61,672 nucleotides of DNA from Desulfobacterales bacterium HSG2 (lineage in GTDB: Bacteria > Desulfobacterota > Desulfobacteria > Desulfobacterales > 4be13): contig JAUCGI010000006.1 of the NCBI GenBank assembly GCA_030378035.1, positions 1 through 61,672 on the forward strand, read 5' to 3'. A program made the translations under genes and the position numbers. Positions 24,256 to 34,770 of this stretch are shown piece after piece. Position 1 is the first letter of the stretch; each line of letters starts with the position of its first letter. The notes beneath the pieces were generated by a model, which was not told where the DNA came from, did no database searches, and was given only the letters and a program-made list of their open reading frames with translations.

Positions 24256-24292
24256 ATAGTTTTATGTGATCAAGAGAGACTTGCGGCAATTA

Positions 24293-24575
24293 GTTTAAGA
24301 AACTTTTTAGGGGGCCCTGTGAACATGCCCGTGAACATGAACATGAACGGTTCAGGTGTAAGTTCGGGTTCAAGTATAAGTTCAAGTGGGTGCATTCCCA
24401 AAGTGTGGATGATCCCGATATCAGGCTTTTTTCGGATTCCGGAACCCCGGGAACAGCGGTCAGCCGGAAGCCGGAAGACCTTCCGACGCGATATCTGATG
24501 CCCGGAAACACCGATTATCTACATTTTGGGAATGCACCCAGTTCAAGTTCAAGGGCTCCATCCGCCCGGAGCATG
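24293..24575. repeat. Nested inverted element with GTGAAC/TTCAAG arms
   Basis: The outer decayed ends TTTTTAGGGGGCCCTGTGAAC and TTCAAGGGCTCC surround GAACAT hexamers and GTTCAAG units. Nested inside, GGTGCATTCCCAAAGTGTGGA faces TACATTTTGGGAATGCACC, and TTTCGGATTCCGG faces CCGGAAG. The TIRs are degenerate, so this is a weaker member of the hexamer-hairpin family. Confidence 0.6.
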
Positions 24576-24639
24576 TGAGCAGGATAACCCAAAACAGACT
24601 CGGCGGATTTATCAATCCGCCCGGAACAGGTGATGCAAA

Positions 24640-25704
24640 ATGAAAAACAAATTTCAGCTTTTATTATTTGTCTTATGTACAATTTTTCCAGGCGCCGTTA
24701 CTTTTGCTAATGATGAATCCGTACCACGGATTTTTATCCTTCACAGTTATGAAGCAAACCATGTCTGCGGACAACCTCAGCATGACGGCATCATTGCAGC
24801 CCTTAAAAAAGCAGGCTTTGTCACAGACTTCGGTACCGGAAAAAGATTTGAGTTACAAGTTTACCACATGGATACCAAACGAAAAAACAATACTCCGGCG
24901 CTTATTGATGAGCAGGCTCATATCGCGTTGGGAAAAATTGAAACATTTAAACCGGATATACTTGTAACTTTGGATGACAATGCCTTCAGAACTGTTGGCC
25001 TGAAACTCGCGGATTCCCGGCTTTCTGTTGTTTTTTCAGGAATTAACGGCCAACCGGAGGCTTATAATCGACAGGTGCCTTTTCTGAATTCCAGAAAAAG
25101 TCCGGGACACAACATTACAGGTGTGTATGAAAAACTGCACATTGCCGAGGCCGTTCGTATCCATTCCAGAATCTTCCCGAATTTGGATGAACTGAGGATA
25201 CTTACTGACCGCTCTCCCACAGGGCAGGCAATATTGGAACAGGTCAAATCAGAGCTTGAAGATGAGCCGGTGCCATGCAGATGGCAGATAAAGGTGGTGA
25301 AAGACTGGGAAACTTATATGGATGAGATTCACGCGGCAAACAGCGACCCGAAGGTTGACGCCATTTATCCTGTTGCTTTGCTTCTGAAAGACCGCGAGGG
25401 AAATACCTTTACGGCGCCTGAAATATTCAAATGGACGACACAGAACTCAAAAAAGCCGGAAATCGCGGTGAATTATGCGTTCACACGCATGGGCCTGTTC
25501 GGAGGCGCGACCGTTGACTTCTATGCCATGGGATATCAGGCCGGCAGGATGATCATCCGAATTCTGAAAGGAGAAAGTCCCGGCAGCATAGCGATTGAGG
25601 ATGCTGAAAAATATGCGCTTACTTTTAATTTGAAAAGAGCATCGCAGTTAGGGATAAAAATACCTGATGAAATTATTCAGGCGGCAGATGAGGTTATTAA
25701 ATGA
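24640..25704 (+). CDS. Periplasmic substrate-binding protein (PF04392 type)
   Basis: A 354-aa secreted protein with an N-terminal signal peptide (about 1-23, cleavage near TFA-ND). The rest is a type-I periplasmic-binding fold of the ABC_sub_bind (PF04392) kind: an N-terminal lobe beginning RIFILHSYEANH, a hinge region with DILVTLDDNAFRT and VVFSGING, and a C-lobe ending AGRMIIRILKGESPG. No ABC permease or ATPase is adjacent. A hybrid kinase gene with a predicted periplasmic region follows after a 180-bp heptamer array on the same strand. I infer it may present its ligand to that kinase, in the manner of LuxP-LuxQ. Ligand unknown. Confidence 0.85.
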   Translation: MKNKFQLLLFVLCTIFPGAVTFANDESVPRIFILHSYEANHVCGQPQHDGIIAALKKAGFVTDFGTGKRFELQVYHMDTKRKNNTPALIDEQAHIALGKIETFKPDILVTLDDNAFRTVGLKLADSRLSVVFSGINGQPEAYNRQVPFLNSRKSPGHNITGVYEKLHIAEAVRIHSRIFPNLDELRILTDRSPTGQAILEQVKSELEDEPVPCRWQIKVVKDWETYMDEIHAANSDPKVDAIYPVALLLKDREGNTFTAPEIFKWTTQNSKKPEIAVNYAFTRMGLFGGATVDFYAMGYQAGRMIIRILKGESPGSIAIEDAEKYALTFNLKRASQLGIKIPDEIIQAADEVIK

Positions 25705-25706
25705 GA

Positions 25707-25866
25707 TGCTTGCTGGATGCTGGATGCTGGATGCTGGATGCTTGGTGTTTGATGCTGGATGCTGGATGCTTGGTGTTTGATGCTGGATGCTGGATGCTGG
25801 ATGCTGGATGCTTGATGCTTGATGCTTGATGCTGGATACTTGATGCTTGATGCTTGAAACTTGAAA
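25707..25866. repeat. GATGCTG/GATGCTT heptamer array
   Basis: About 22 heptamers (GATGCTG, GATGCTT, GGTGTTT, GATACTT), the complement of the CATCAAG family at 1940. It fills the gap between the binding protein and the first large kinase and ends where the kinase ribosome-binding site AGGAGG begins. Confidence 0.93.
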
Positions 25867-25884
25867 CTTAAAACTCAGGAGGCG

Positions 25885-28800
25885 ATGGTGGTCAGAAAAT
25901 TTTCCAGATTTCTTACGTTGACGCTGCTGATATTTGTTGGGAGTTCGCTTGCCCTGACTGCGGGCAGTCTCTGCGGAATCCTGAGCAGAACCATGACGCA
26001 GGAGTACTGTCTCAGACTTCGGCTCCAGCAGGCTGAAGTCAGCAGAGTTCTTCAGAATCGTCTCAAAGAGATGGAAGACCGTATCTATAAGATGAGCCTG
26101 GATAATGCCATACGGATAAATCTGATGCTCGACATCAGAGGCAAGGTTCTGGAACTCATTGAACAGCAATATCCTTTTTCCAACGGTGCCTTGTTTCTGA
26201 TTCGGAAAAACGGACACACGGATTTCATTCCTGAAATACCGGAGCAGTTCAAACCTGTAAAATCCTATTTGGATCAGTTTGATCAGGGAGAAAAGCCGAA
26301 AAGCTTCAGATTCCGAAAATTCGGAAACGGCGTCTTTTATTCTTTATACACTATCCCCATTCAAAAAAAACTTGAACGCCTCGGGACCGCATACATTATT
26401 TACGATTTGTCCGAGGACAAAGGCTTCTGGGAACTCTTTGAAGATACGGATGCCCAATTGCTCATAAAAAGCGGCGACGATATTATTGACCTGAAAAACG
26501 GGCATAAGATAGCGATTCCGGACAAAAGCATTATGGATGCTTTCAGCAAAGCTTATGAAACGATCCAGACGGACAAGCTCCCGGAGAAGAGTATCGTTTC
26601 ACTGAAAGGATTTCCGGGGATATTCTATGTGGCGTCTTCTGCCTCCCTTCATAAAAAAACAAACACCCTTATCGCCCTGATTGTTGCCATCTGCACATCA
26701 ATATTACTTCTGACGCTCCTGGTGGCCCTTCTGATCGCCCGAAAGGTGAGTGAGCCTCTTGAAAATATGGCAACACAGGTACTGAACATCTCAGAGGATC
26801 CTTCAAACCGTCTTCTGATCAAAGAAGAAATCAGGCATGATGAGTTCCGGACCCTGGCGTTTGCATTCAATCAGGTTCTGAGAAGTCTATGGGAGGCTCA
26901 GGAGGAACTGGAACAAAAAACCAGGACCGAACTCGATGACAGCGAAAAGCGATACCGGCTGACCATAGAAGCCGCGCCCGATGCGATTATGATAATCCGA
27001 ATACGGGATGGCCGACTGGTTCAGGTGAACAAAGCGTTTTGCAGAATATTCGGCCATTCCGAAGAAGCGGCTCTGGGCAAAACCGCTTCCGAACTGAGTC
27101 TTTTTCCTGATCCGAAACTTATGGAGCGTATTATCGGGAGCATAAAAGAGAAAAAGGAGATAAAAGGGATTGATATCCGGATTCGGAAGAATGACAACAC
27201 TTTTTCGGATATACTGATTTCAGCCAGATTCACACAGATTATCCGCGAAGACTGCGTACTTATGGTGGCGACTGACATCACAGTCCGAAAAAAAGCGGAA
27301 AATGCCCTGCGCCTGGATGAATCCCGTCTGGAAGCATTATTGGAGCTCAATCAGATGGGGGACGCCTCAATCCCGGAGGTCAGAACATTCGCGATTGAAA
27401 GGGCGGTTGAACTGACAAAGAGTGAGATCGGCTATATCGCATTTATGAACGACGAGGAGACTGCCCTCACCATAAAGGCATGCTCGGGAAAGGCGATGCG
27501 GCAATGCAAAATGGATGAAAAAAGCCGGGTTCATCCGCTGGAAGAAACAGGACTGTGGGGAGAAGCAGTCAGACAGCGCAGGCCTGTTATCACAAATGAT
27601 TACAGTGCCGTGAATCCGCTTAAAAAAGGGTATCCGGAAGGGCATGTCCGAATAACCCGTCATCTGAACATCCCCCTGTTTGAGGGAGAGAAAATTGTTG
27701 TGGTCGCGGGAGTGGGAAACAAAGCAGACGAATACGACGAATCAGATGCCCGCCAACTGACGCTGATGATGCAGGGAATGTGGCGCCTGATCCAGCGCAA
27801 GCGGGCAGAGGAATCGCTCAGGGAACTGAATGAGGAACTTGAGCGGCGGGTGAATGACCGGACCGCTCAGTTGGAAGACGTCAACCGCCAGTTGGAGGAG
27901 GCTATCAAATACGCGCATACCATGGCCCGGGACGCCGAGATTGCCAGTATTTCCAAAAGCGAGTTTCTTGCCAATATGAGTCATGAAATTCGGACTCCCA
28001 TGAACGGCATCATCGGCACATGCGATCTGGCCTTCCTCGTCGGACCTCAGCGCAAACAGCGGGAATATCTGAATATCATACGCACATCTGCCAGATCTCT
28101 GTTAGGGCTGATCAACGACATTCTCGACTTTTCCAAAATCGAAGCCGGCAAGCTCGATTTTGAGAATATTCCCTTCTCTGTACGGGAAGTGGTCGAAGAA
28201 GTCTGCGACATTTTTTTTGAAAAAATTTCTGAAAAAAACAGCGAACTGATTGCGGACATAGCTTCTGACGTGCCCTCGCAGGTCATTTCGGATCCTTTCC
28301 GCCTGCGGCAGATTCTGCTTAATCTGACATCCAACGCGTTCAAATTTACGGATAAGGGTGAGATATGTATTCAGTGTTCAGTAGACAGCAAGAAGATCGA
28401 GTCACAGGAAACGCCTGATAACCAATCACTGACAAAGGACAACTTTGTTGAACTTCTCTTCTGCGTCCGGGATACCGGCATCGGCATCGAATCGGAAGAT
28501 CAGAAGAATCTTTTCGACGCTTTCACCCAGGCGGACGGATCCACCACCAGAAAATACGGCGGCACAGGACTGGGACTGGCGATTTGCAAGAGAATTGTAA
28601 GCATGATGGAGGGTGACATATGGGTGGACAGCGAGTCGGGAGTCGGCAGTTCTTTTTACTTTACCGCCAAATTCAAGCTTCTTCCACCCGGAGCCGTTCA
28701 TTCTCTTTCCCCGCTTCTGACCGGAGGCACTGAAAAAACAGATAAACTGAAAGGGATCAGGGTGCTTCTGGTTGAGGACAATGCCTCCGCCCAACTGGTT

Positions 28801-30321
28801 ATCGGACGTCTGCTTGAATCCTTTGGCTGTCAGCCGGTAACTGCCGAATCGGGTGAGGAAGCTTTGGCCATGTATGAAAATGGGGAGGAACATTTTGATC
28901 TGATTCTCATAGACTTCAAACTGCCCGGCATAGACGGCATCACAGCATCAGAAAGAATTAAGAGCAATATGCAGACCAAGGCCCCGCCGATTATCATCAT
29001 CAGCGGCTTTATCCGGGAACAGGATATCCGCCGGGCCAAAGAGGCGGGGGTTGACAGCTATCTGGTCAAACCTGTCAAGCAGTCCGTGCTCTTTGATACG
29101 CTCATGGAAATATTCGGATACAAAACAGCCGTCCGCCGGGATCAGGATACGCTGTTTTCGGACAAGATCAACGGAGGTATCCTTTCCGAAGAATTTTCAG
29201 GCATCCATGTGCTGCTTGTGGAAGATCACCCGATCAATCGGCGGGTTGCCACTGAAATCCTGGAGATGACCGGAATTTCGGTGGACACCGCGGAAAACGG
29301 CCACGAGGCTGTGGCAGCGGTCAAAAAAGAAGAGTATGATGTCGTATTTATGGACGTTCAGATGCCCAAGATGGACGGGTTCGATGCGACAAAAGCGATT
29401 CGGAAATGGGAAAAAAGGCAGAAGGCCCGAAGTCCCAAGCCACAACTGCCAAGCGATTCACGGCTTCCGATCATCGCCATGACTGCTCATGCCATGGCCG
29501 GAGACAGGGAGAAATGCCTTGGAGCCGGAATGGACGATTATGTGTCCAAGCCGATTGACCGCAGAAAATTATTCGCTTCGCTTTCAAAAAATCTCAGAAT
29601 ACGGAACAAAGCATACAAAACGCGTGCCAAAGAGAAGCCGAAACCCGAATCTCCGGAACTGCCCGGCTTGGATATGGCAGAAGGTTTGGAACGGCTCGGG
29701 GGGTCCCGGAGTCTGTATCTGGACATTCTCGGAGATTTCTGCAAATCACAGAAAGGATTCTCATCCGAGTTTCTCGGTCTGACTGAAAAAAAGGATTTCA
29801 AATCTGCCAGGTCAGAAGCTCACGGTCTGAAAGGGGCAGCCGGAAATATCTCGGCTGTTAACCTCAGCGCCGCTGCAAAGAATCTGGAAGATGCGTGCGA
29901 ACGCGAAAACGAGGAACAGATACGCGCCATGTTGCCGGCTGTGGAAGAGGCGCTTGCGGAAGTCATCACCTCTTTCGGAAAGATGGCTGTTTTACCGGCA
30001 CCGGAAAGCACAGTTGTAAAGTCAGCCATTTCCCTGGGCGGAGCCCGGGAAAGAAGGGAGGATGCCGAAAACCGGGAACGAACAGAAGGAGATGTCTCAA
30101 AACTCTCCGAATTATTTGAAAAGTTGGATAAAAGTCTCTGTGATTTTGACCCGGTGGACTCGAATTCCCTGCTAACAGAGATCAAAGCCTGCTTTAATTG
30201 TGATGAGTTTGAAACAGAACTGGAGGAACTGGTGCAGCAGATCAAAGATTACTATTTTGAGGATGCCAGAAAAACATTGAAGGGACTTGCCCGGAATTTG
30301 AAACTTATATATAAAGACTGA
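25885..30321 (+). CDS. Hybrid histidine kinase: TM-HAMP-PAS-GAF-HisKA-HATPase-REC-REC-HPt
   Basis: A 1478-aa membrane sensor and complete phosphorelay in one chain. An N-terminal membrane helix (about 8-30) and a second (258-287) enclose a periplasmic region of about 225 residues. HAMP follows (280-335), then PAS (about 353-470), GAF-like (475-630), a coiled coil, HisKA with phospho-acceptor His700 in SHEIRTP, HATPase ([20 protein letters not shown]), REC1 with Asp1010, REC2 with Asp1157 and HPt with His1313 (AHGLKG). AGGAGG is only two bases from ATG 25885 and five from GTG 25888, so the true start may be the GTG. The REC2 alpha3-beta4 loop is short here, unlike its two paralogs downstream. 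A binding-protein gene precedes it. Confidence 0.9.
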   Translation: MVVRKFSRFLTLTLLIFVGSSLALTAGSLCGILSRTMTQEYCLRLRLQQAEVSRVLQNRLKEMEDRIYKMSLDNAIRINLMLDIRGKVLELIEQQYPFSNGALFLIRKNGHTDFIPEIPEQFKPVKSYLDQFDQGEKPKSFRFRKFGNGVFYSLYTIPIQKKLERLGTAYIIYDLSEDKGFWELFEDTDAQLLIKSGDDIIDLKNGHKIAIPDKSIMDAFSKAYETIQTDKLPEKSIVSLKGFPGIFYVASSASLHKKTNTLIALIVAICTSILLLTLLVALLIARKVSEPLENMATQVLNISEDPSNRLLIKEEIRHDEFRTLAFAFNQVLRSLWEAQEELEQKTRTELDDSEKRYRLTIEAAPDAIMIIRIRDGRLVQVNKAFCRIFGHSEEAALGKTASELSLFPDPKLMERIIGSIKEKKEIKGIDIRIRKNDNTFSDILISARFTQIIREDCVLMVATDITVRKKAENALRLDESRLEALLELNQMGDASIPEVRTFAIERAVELTKSEIGYIAFMNDEETALTIKACSGKAMRQCKMDEKSRVHPLEETGLWGEAVRQRRPVITNDYSAVNPLKKGYPEGHVRITRHLNIPLFEGEKIVVVAGVGNKADEYDESDARQLTLMMQGMWRLIQRKRAEESLRELNEELERRVNDRTAQLEDVNRQLEEAIKYAHTMARDAEIASISKSEFLANMSHEIRTPMNGIIGTCDLAFLVGPQRKQREYLNIIRTSARSLLGLINDILDFSKIEAGKLDFENIPFSVREVVEEVCDIFFEKISEKNSELIADIASDVPSQVISDPFRLRQILLNLTSNAFKFTDKGEICIQCSVDSKKIESQETPDNQSLTKDNFVELLFCVRDTGIGIESEDQKNLFDAFTQADGSTTRKYGGTGLGLAICKRIVSMMEGDIWVDSESGVGSSFYFTAKFKLLPPGAVHSLSPLLTGGTEKTDKLKGIRVLLVEDNASAQLVIGRLLESFGCQPVTAESGEEALAMYENGEEHFDLILIDFKLPGIDGITASERIKSNMQTKAPPIIIISGFIREQDIRRAKEAGVDSYLVKPVKQSVLFDTLMEIFGYKTAVRRDQDTLFSDKINGGILSEEFSGIHVLLVEDHPINRRVATEILEMTGISVDTAENGHEAVAAVKKEEYDVVFMDVQMPKMDGFDATKAIRKWEKRQKARSPKPQLPSDSRLPIIAMTAHAMAGDREKCLGAGMDDYVSKPIDRRKLFASLSKNLRIRNKAYKTRAKEKPKPESPELPGLDMAEGLERLGGSRSLYLDILGDFCKSQKGFSSEFLGLTEKKDFKSARSEAHGLKGAAGNISAVNLSAAAKNLEDACERENEEQIRAMLPAVEEALAEVITSFGKMAVLPAPESTVVKSAISLGGARERREDAENRERTEGDVSKLSELFEKLDKSLCDFDPVDSNSLLTEIKACFNCDEFETELEELVQQIKDYYFEDARKTLKGLARNLKLIYKD

Positions 30322-30440
30322 TTATAACGGATTTTGGGGAGGCCTCGGGACTATGCCGGACGGGATTTGCAATCCCGTCCGCAATGTTTCCGACCCGCAC
30401 AGAACGGTTCGGACGGGATTGCAAATCCCGTCCGGCATGC
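30318..30440. repeat. Half TIR element plus two GGATTTGCAATCC palindromes
   Basis: CTGATTATAACGGATTTTGG overlaps the kinase stop, followed by GGGAGGCCTCGGGACTATGC. Two palindromes follow, GACGGGATTTGCAATCCCG and the inverted-order GACGGGATTGCAAATCCCG. No right-hand TIR was found. Confidence 0.8.
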
Positions 30441-30571
30441 ATTTCTCTTTCTCTTTCTCTTTCTCTTTCTCTTTCTCTTGCTCCTGATCTCAATCGAATG
30501 GACAGGAGCAAGAGCAAGATCAGGATCAAGAGCAAGATCAAGAGCAAGATCAAGAGCAAGAGCAAGAGCAA
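30441..30571. repeat. Inverted hexamer arms CTCTTT/GAGCAA
   Basis: The left arm 30444-30487 (TCTCTT hexamers, then CTTGCTCCTGATC) faces the right arm 30509-30571 (AGGAGC, AAGAGC, AAGATC) around CAATCGAATGG. It ends about 75 bp upstream of the next kinase start. Confidence 0.9.
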
Positions 30572-30648
30572 GAGCTTATGATCCGTGGACAGACGCAAAC
30601 TCCGGACGGACGGACAGACGGACGGAACTATATCGTGAAGGAAAGATT

Positions 30649-33600
30649 ATGAAAAGTATTACAAAATTCTTTCTGGTTGTGGGAATATTGATGACTGTTT
30701 TCCTCTTTTTCCAAACCTGTCATACTTATTCTGTAACCGGCGGATATGCAAAAGAAATGTTAAAAGAGCGAGTGAATATGGCGTCAAAACTCACTTTTGC
30801 CGCTCGCAGATATGCTGCCGGGCAAATCCGGCCGGTGATGCATGAACTGCCGGGAAAGGAAATCTGTTTACCGGAAGCCATGTCCGCATCTTTTGCCTCA
30901 CAGCTTATGTTTGACGAAATACATAAAGACTTTCCGGACCATATCATCAGATTCTCCTCTGACAACCCCAGGAATCCTGACAACCTGGCAGGACCGGAAG
31001 AACTCAGAATAATTGAGCATTTTAACAATAATCCCCGGCTTGGAAACTGGACAGGAGAGATCAGAATAAGCGGTAATGCTTATATGGCGAAATTCATTCC
31101 CAGCCGTATGCAGGAATCCTGTCTTCACTGCCACGGCGATCCCGCGGATGCCCCTGCGGCTCTTCTGAAGCAATACGGGCCCGACGCCGGCTTCCATCGG
31201 TCTCCTGACGAGGTGATTGCTCTGAGTATGATTGCCATTCCGATGCACAAGGTTATGGGACGGTTATGGCCTGATCTGATTAAAAATTTTCTGGGGACAG
31301 GCTTATGGCTTTTACTTGTTTTAGCTGTGTTTGTCAAAGCAAATAAAAAAATCATGCAGGAAATGCGGGAACGAAGGCAGACTGAAGAGAAATTAAGAAA
31401 GGCCGCGGATGCGGCTGAAGCCGCCAATCTGGCCAAAAATGAGTTTCTTGCGAGCATGAGCCATGAATTTCGCACCCCCATGAACGGCATTATCGGCATG
31501 TGCGATCTGTTTCTGACCGACAAGGACGGTTCGGACCGCAGAAAAAAAGAGCGCAGACAGATTGACCGAAAGAGGGCGGAATATATGAAAATCGTCCACA
31601 CCTCTGCCAAGTCGCTGCTGGGACTTATCAATGACATCCTTGATTTCTCCAAAATCGAAGCGGGCAGACTCGATTTTGAGAATGTTCCGTTCCTGCTCAG
31701 AGAGGTGATAGAGGATGTCTCCGATCTTTTCCTTGAGACAATCGCTGAAAAAAAAGTCGAAATGATTGTGGATATTGCTCCCGGCGTGCCCTGCCAAGTG
31801 ATTGCGGATCCTCTCCGTCTGCGCCAGGTACTGATGAATCTGCTGTCCAACGCATTCAAATTCACAAACAAAGGCGAAATCTGCCTTCAGTGTTCGGTGA
31901 ACAGTAATTCGTTATCCGTAAGCAATACCCCGGACATGTCTGATAACCGTCTTGAACTTCTCTTCTGTGTCCGGGACACCGGCATCGGCATCGCGGCGGA
32001 AAGCCATGAAGAACTTTTTGACGCCTTTACTCAGACGGATACCAGAAAATACGGCGGCACAGGACTCGGACTGGCCATATGCAAACGGATTGTCAACATG
32101 ATGGGTGGAAATATATGGGTGGAAAGCGAGCCTGGCGCAGGCAGTTCTTTTTACTTTACCGCCAGCTTCAAGTCTGTTCCCGATAAGGACGGCGACTGGG
32201 AATCCTTTGTTCCGAATGACTTGAAGAATCTCAGTCTCCTTGTGGTTGAAGACAATCCGACTGCCCTGCGGGTTATCGGGCGTTTTCTTGAATTCTTCGG
32301 TTTTCATGCGGACGCTGCCCGGTCTGCCGAAGAAGTCCTGACCCTGCACAAAGAATCTCTTGACCGCGGACGGTATGATCTGATTCTTATGGATACAGGA
32401 CTCCCCGATATGGATGGCATCACGGCTTCGGAAAAAATTAAAAAAGATATGGGAATGAATGCTCCGCCGATTATCATCAACACGCTGTTTGGCGAAGAGA
32501 AAGAGACCCGGCGGGCCAGTGAACTCGGCATTGACACCTGTCTGCTCAAACCTCTCAAGCCGTTTCTGCTCTTTAAGAGCATTATGGAAATATTCGGATA
32601 TAAAGATGTCGCGGTTATGGGAACCTCTTCGAATTCTGTCTGTACCGAAGAAATTTCAAATGCTCATGTACTGATTGTCGAAGATCACCCGGTTAACCGC
32701 AGGGTTGCCACTGAGATACTGGAGGCAGTCGGCATTTCGGCAGACACGGCAGACAGCGGCCTTGAAGCGATAGAGGCTATCCAAAGGAAAAAATACGACG
32801 CAGTGCTTATGGACGTCCAGATGCCGGGAATGAACGGACTTGAAGCAACAAAAGCAATTCGGAACTTGAAACTTGATACTCGAAACTTGATGCTTGATAC
32901 TCGAAACTTGATGCTTGATACTCGAAACTTGATGCTTGATACTCAAAATTTGATGCTTGATACTCGATACTCGAAACTTGATACTCAAAACCCAAGCATC
33001 AAGCATCAAGCATCAAGCAAGCAAGCATCAAGCATCAAGTATCAAATTCCTATCATCGCCATGACCGCTCACGCCATGTCCGGAGACCGGGAAAAATGTC
33101 TTAAAGCCGGAATGGATGATTATATCTCCAAGCCGATTAGCCGCAGAGAATTGTTGTCTGTATTGAAGAAAAATATTTCCCGAATGCCGAACGCCGAATA
33201 TGGAATGGTGAATAAGGAAAATTTGAATTTTGAATCCTCAGCACTGCCCGGCCTGAATATTGAGGATGCTCTGGAGCGGTTTGGCGGGTCATGGAATCTG
33301 TATATGGACGTCCTCAAAGATTTTCTGGAGCATCAGAAAGGACTCGTTTCCGATTTCCGAGACATTATTGAAAAAAAAGATTTTGAAGAAGCCATGCTGA
33401 AGGCCCACTCTTTGAAAGGTGCCGCCGGAAATGTCTCGGCTGCCGACCTGGGAACCGCTGCAAAAGCCTTGGAGGATGCGTGCGAAAACAAAAACAGGGA
33501 TATCATGCCTGACATACTGGGGGCTTTGGAAAATGCATTTGTGCAGGTGAGGCATTCTTTTGAAAAGATGTCTGACTTGCATCGGCCTGAAGATCATGTT

Positions 33601-33837
33601 ACCGAACCCGTCAAAAAAGAGGAGAGCCGTCATGATCTGTCAGCGCATCCCGAGCTGTTCCGAAAGTTGGACAAAGCCCTTCAAAAGTCTGACCCGGTGG
33701 AATCGGAATACTGGCTCAAAGAGATCAGGGCCCATGCCGCATCGGATAGTCTGAAAGCAAAACTGAGCGATCTGGAGCGCCAGATCGGTAATTACAATTT
33801 TGATGACGCCAGAAAAATATTGAACAGGTTTGCCTGA
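30649..33837 (+). CDS. Hybrid histidine kinase with periplasmic haem-type sensor and HPt
   Basis: A 1062-aa protein from ATG 30649 (AAGGAAAG upstream); the open frame before it is repeat DNA. An N-terminal helix (about 4-24), a periplasmic domain with CLHCH at residues 158-162 (DUF3365/Tll0287-like, single c-type haem site by motif), and a second helix (about 210-232) precede HisKA (His272 in SHEFRTP), HATPase, REC1 (Asp582), REC2 (Asp722) and HPt (His920 in AHSLKG). This suggests redox or ligand sensing at a periplasmic haem. A 60-residue low-complexity insertion encoded by heptamers occupies REC2 residues about 740-799, between alpha3 and beta4 (IIAMTAHAM follows). It is a close paralog of the kinases at 25885 and 34767 in all domains after the membrane. 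Confidence 0.9.
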   Translation: MKSITKFFLVVGILMTVFLFFQTCHTYSVTGGYAKEMLKERVNMASKLTFAARRYAAGQIRPVMHELPGKEICLPEAMSASFASQLMFDEIHKDFPDHIIRFSSDNPRNPDNLAGPEELRIIEHFNNNPRLGNWTGEIRISGNAYMAKFIPSRMQESCLHCHGDPADAPAALLKQYGPDAGFHRSPDEVIALSMIAIPMHKVMGRLWPDLIKNFLGTGLWLLLVLAVFVKANKKIMQEMRERRQTEEKLRKAADAAEAANLAKNEFLASMSHEFRTPMNGIIGMCDLFLTDKDGSDRRKKERRQIDRKRAEYMKIVHTSAKSLLGLINDILDFSKIEAGRLDFENVPFLLREVIEDVSDLFLETIAEKKVEMIVDIAPGVPCQVIADPLRLRQVLMNLLSNAFKFTNKGEICLQCSVNSNSLSVSNTPDMSDNRLELLFCVRDTGIGIAAESHEELFDAFTQTDTRKYGGTGLGLAICKRIVNMMGGNIWVESEPGAGSSFYFTASFKSVPDKDGDWESFVPNDLKNLSLLVVEDNPTALRVIGRFLEFFGFHADAARSAEEVLTLHKESLDRGRYDLILMDTGLPDMDGITASEKIKKDMGMNAPPIIINTLFGEEKETRRASELGIDTCLLKPLKPFLLFKSIMEIFGYKDVAVMGTSSNSVCTEEISNAHVLIVEDHPVNRRVATEILEAVGISADTADSGLEAIEAIQRKKYDAVLMDVQMPGMNGLEATKAIRNLKLDTRNLMLDTRNLMLDTRNLMLDTQNLMLDTRYSKLDTQNPSIKHQASSKQASSIKYQIPIIAMTAHAMSGDREKCLKAGMDDYISKPISRRELLSVLKKNISRMPNAEYGMVNKENLNFESSALPGLNIEDALERFGGSWNLYMDVLKDFLEHQKGLVSDFRDIIEKKDFEEAMLKAHSLKGAAGNVSAADLGTAAKALEDACENKNRDIMPDILGALENAFVQVRHSFEKMSDLHRPEDHVTEPVKKEESRHDLSAHPELFRKLDKALQKSDPVESEYWLKEIRAHAASDSLKAKLSDLERQIGNYNFDDARKILNRFA
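32866..33049 (+). repeat. In-frame heptamer array inside REC2
   Basis: About 26 heptamers: AACTTGA, TACTCGA and TGCTTGA, then a polarity switch to AGCATCA units. Translated it repeats LDTRNLM and then SIKHQAS. It keeps the frame open but contains inverted arms that could pair. It is the same family as the intergenic arrays at 1940 and 25707. Confidence 0.92.
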
Positions 33838-33844
33838 ACCAAAA

Positions 33845-34158
33845 CTTTTACTCTTACTCTTGCTCTTGCTCTTGCTCTTGCTCTTTATCTTTATCTTGCT
33901 CTTGCTCTTGCTCTTTATCTTGCTCTTGCTCTTGCTCTTGCTCTTTATCTTTATCTTGCTCTTTATCTTGCTCTTTATCTTGCTCTTTATCTTGCTCTTT
34001 ATCGAACGGACACGAGCAGGATAAAGAGCAAAGCGAGAGCATGAGCATGAACAAGAGCAAGAGCAAGAGCAAGATAAAGATAAAGATAAAGAGCAAGAGC
34101 AAGAGCAAGAGAAAGAGCAAGAGCAAGAGAAAGAGAAAGAGTAAGAGTAAGAGAAAGA
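33845..34158. repeat. Long inverted hexamer arms CTTGCT/GAGCAA
   Basis: The left arm (33845-33998) is CTTGCT, CTTTAT and TTATCTTGCT units. The right arm (34016-34158) is GAGCAA, GATAAA and GAGAAA hexamers. The short loop has GAACGGACACGAGCAGG. It fills the gap between two genes that probably belong together. Confidence 0.93.
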
Positions 34159-34164
34159 ATACTT

Positions 34165-34770
34165 ATGAAACATCAACCGATCATTATTTTCATGCCGATA
34201 GGCATTGCTGTGAATATCATTGGTTTGGTAATAAATACGGAGCTGAACCTGCCTTTGTTTCTCGACAGTATCGGAACAATGCTGGCAGCAGCGACTATGG
34301 GGCCATGGGCCGGCGCGCTGATCGGTTTTTTATCCAATCTTATTGTCGGTCTGTTCAAAACTCCCATAAATATTCCATTTGGCATCGTCAATGCGATAAT
34401 CGGCATTGTGGTGGGTTATCTCAGCAGAAAACGAGGGTTTGAAGACCTTGTCACGCCATTGCTTGCCAGTCTGATTCTGGCGGTAATCTGCCCTGTGATT
34501 GCCGCCCCTATCGCGGTCTATCTTTTCGGAGGTGTGACAGGCGGTAATATTGACACTTTTTATGCGGTTTTACTGGAATCGGGATATAAAATCTTCTCCA
34601 GTGCTTTTCTTGTAAGAATTCCCGCAAACCTTGCGGATAAGCTGATCAGTGCATACCTTGTAATGGCAGTGATACGTTTATTACCTCAGGACTGGAAGGG
34701 TATTGCCTGTTCTCATTCCCGGGCAGATAAACGAGATAAGCATCATGATAATGAAGTGACAGACAAATGA
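34165..34770 (+). CDS. ECF-transporter S-component-like membrane protein
   Basis: A 201-aa integral membrane protein with about five or six hydrophobic helices. The start [18 protein letters not shown], the [14 protein letters not shown] segment and [17 protein letters not shown] follow the pattern of ECF (energy-coupling factor) S-components and related sensor-membrane domains. No EcfT or EcfA gene is adjacent. Its stop overlaps the start of the next kinase as ATGA (34767-34770), so the two are translated together. I infer it binds or senses a small molecule for that kinase. Another possibility is a solitary vitamin-uptake component. AAGAGAAAG precedes the start, at the end of the hexamer array. 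Confidence 0.72.
   Translation: MKHQPIIIFMPIGIAVNIIGLVINTELNLPLFLDSIGTMLAAATMGPWAGALIGFLSNLIVGLFKTPINIPFGIVNAIIGIVVGYLSRKRGFEDLVTPLLASLILAVICPVIAAPIAVYLFGGVTGGNIDTFYAVLLESGYKIFSSAFLVRIPANLADKLISAYLVMAVIRLLPQDWKGIACSHSRADKRDKHHDNEVTDK

Noticed and set aside
30334..30648. N-terminal extension of the second kinase
   Set aside because: The extra 105 codons are repeat DNA. ATG 30649 has AAGGAAAG and begins a clear membrane helix.
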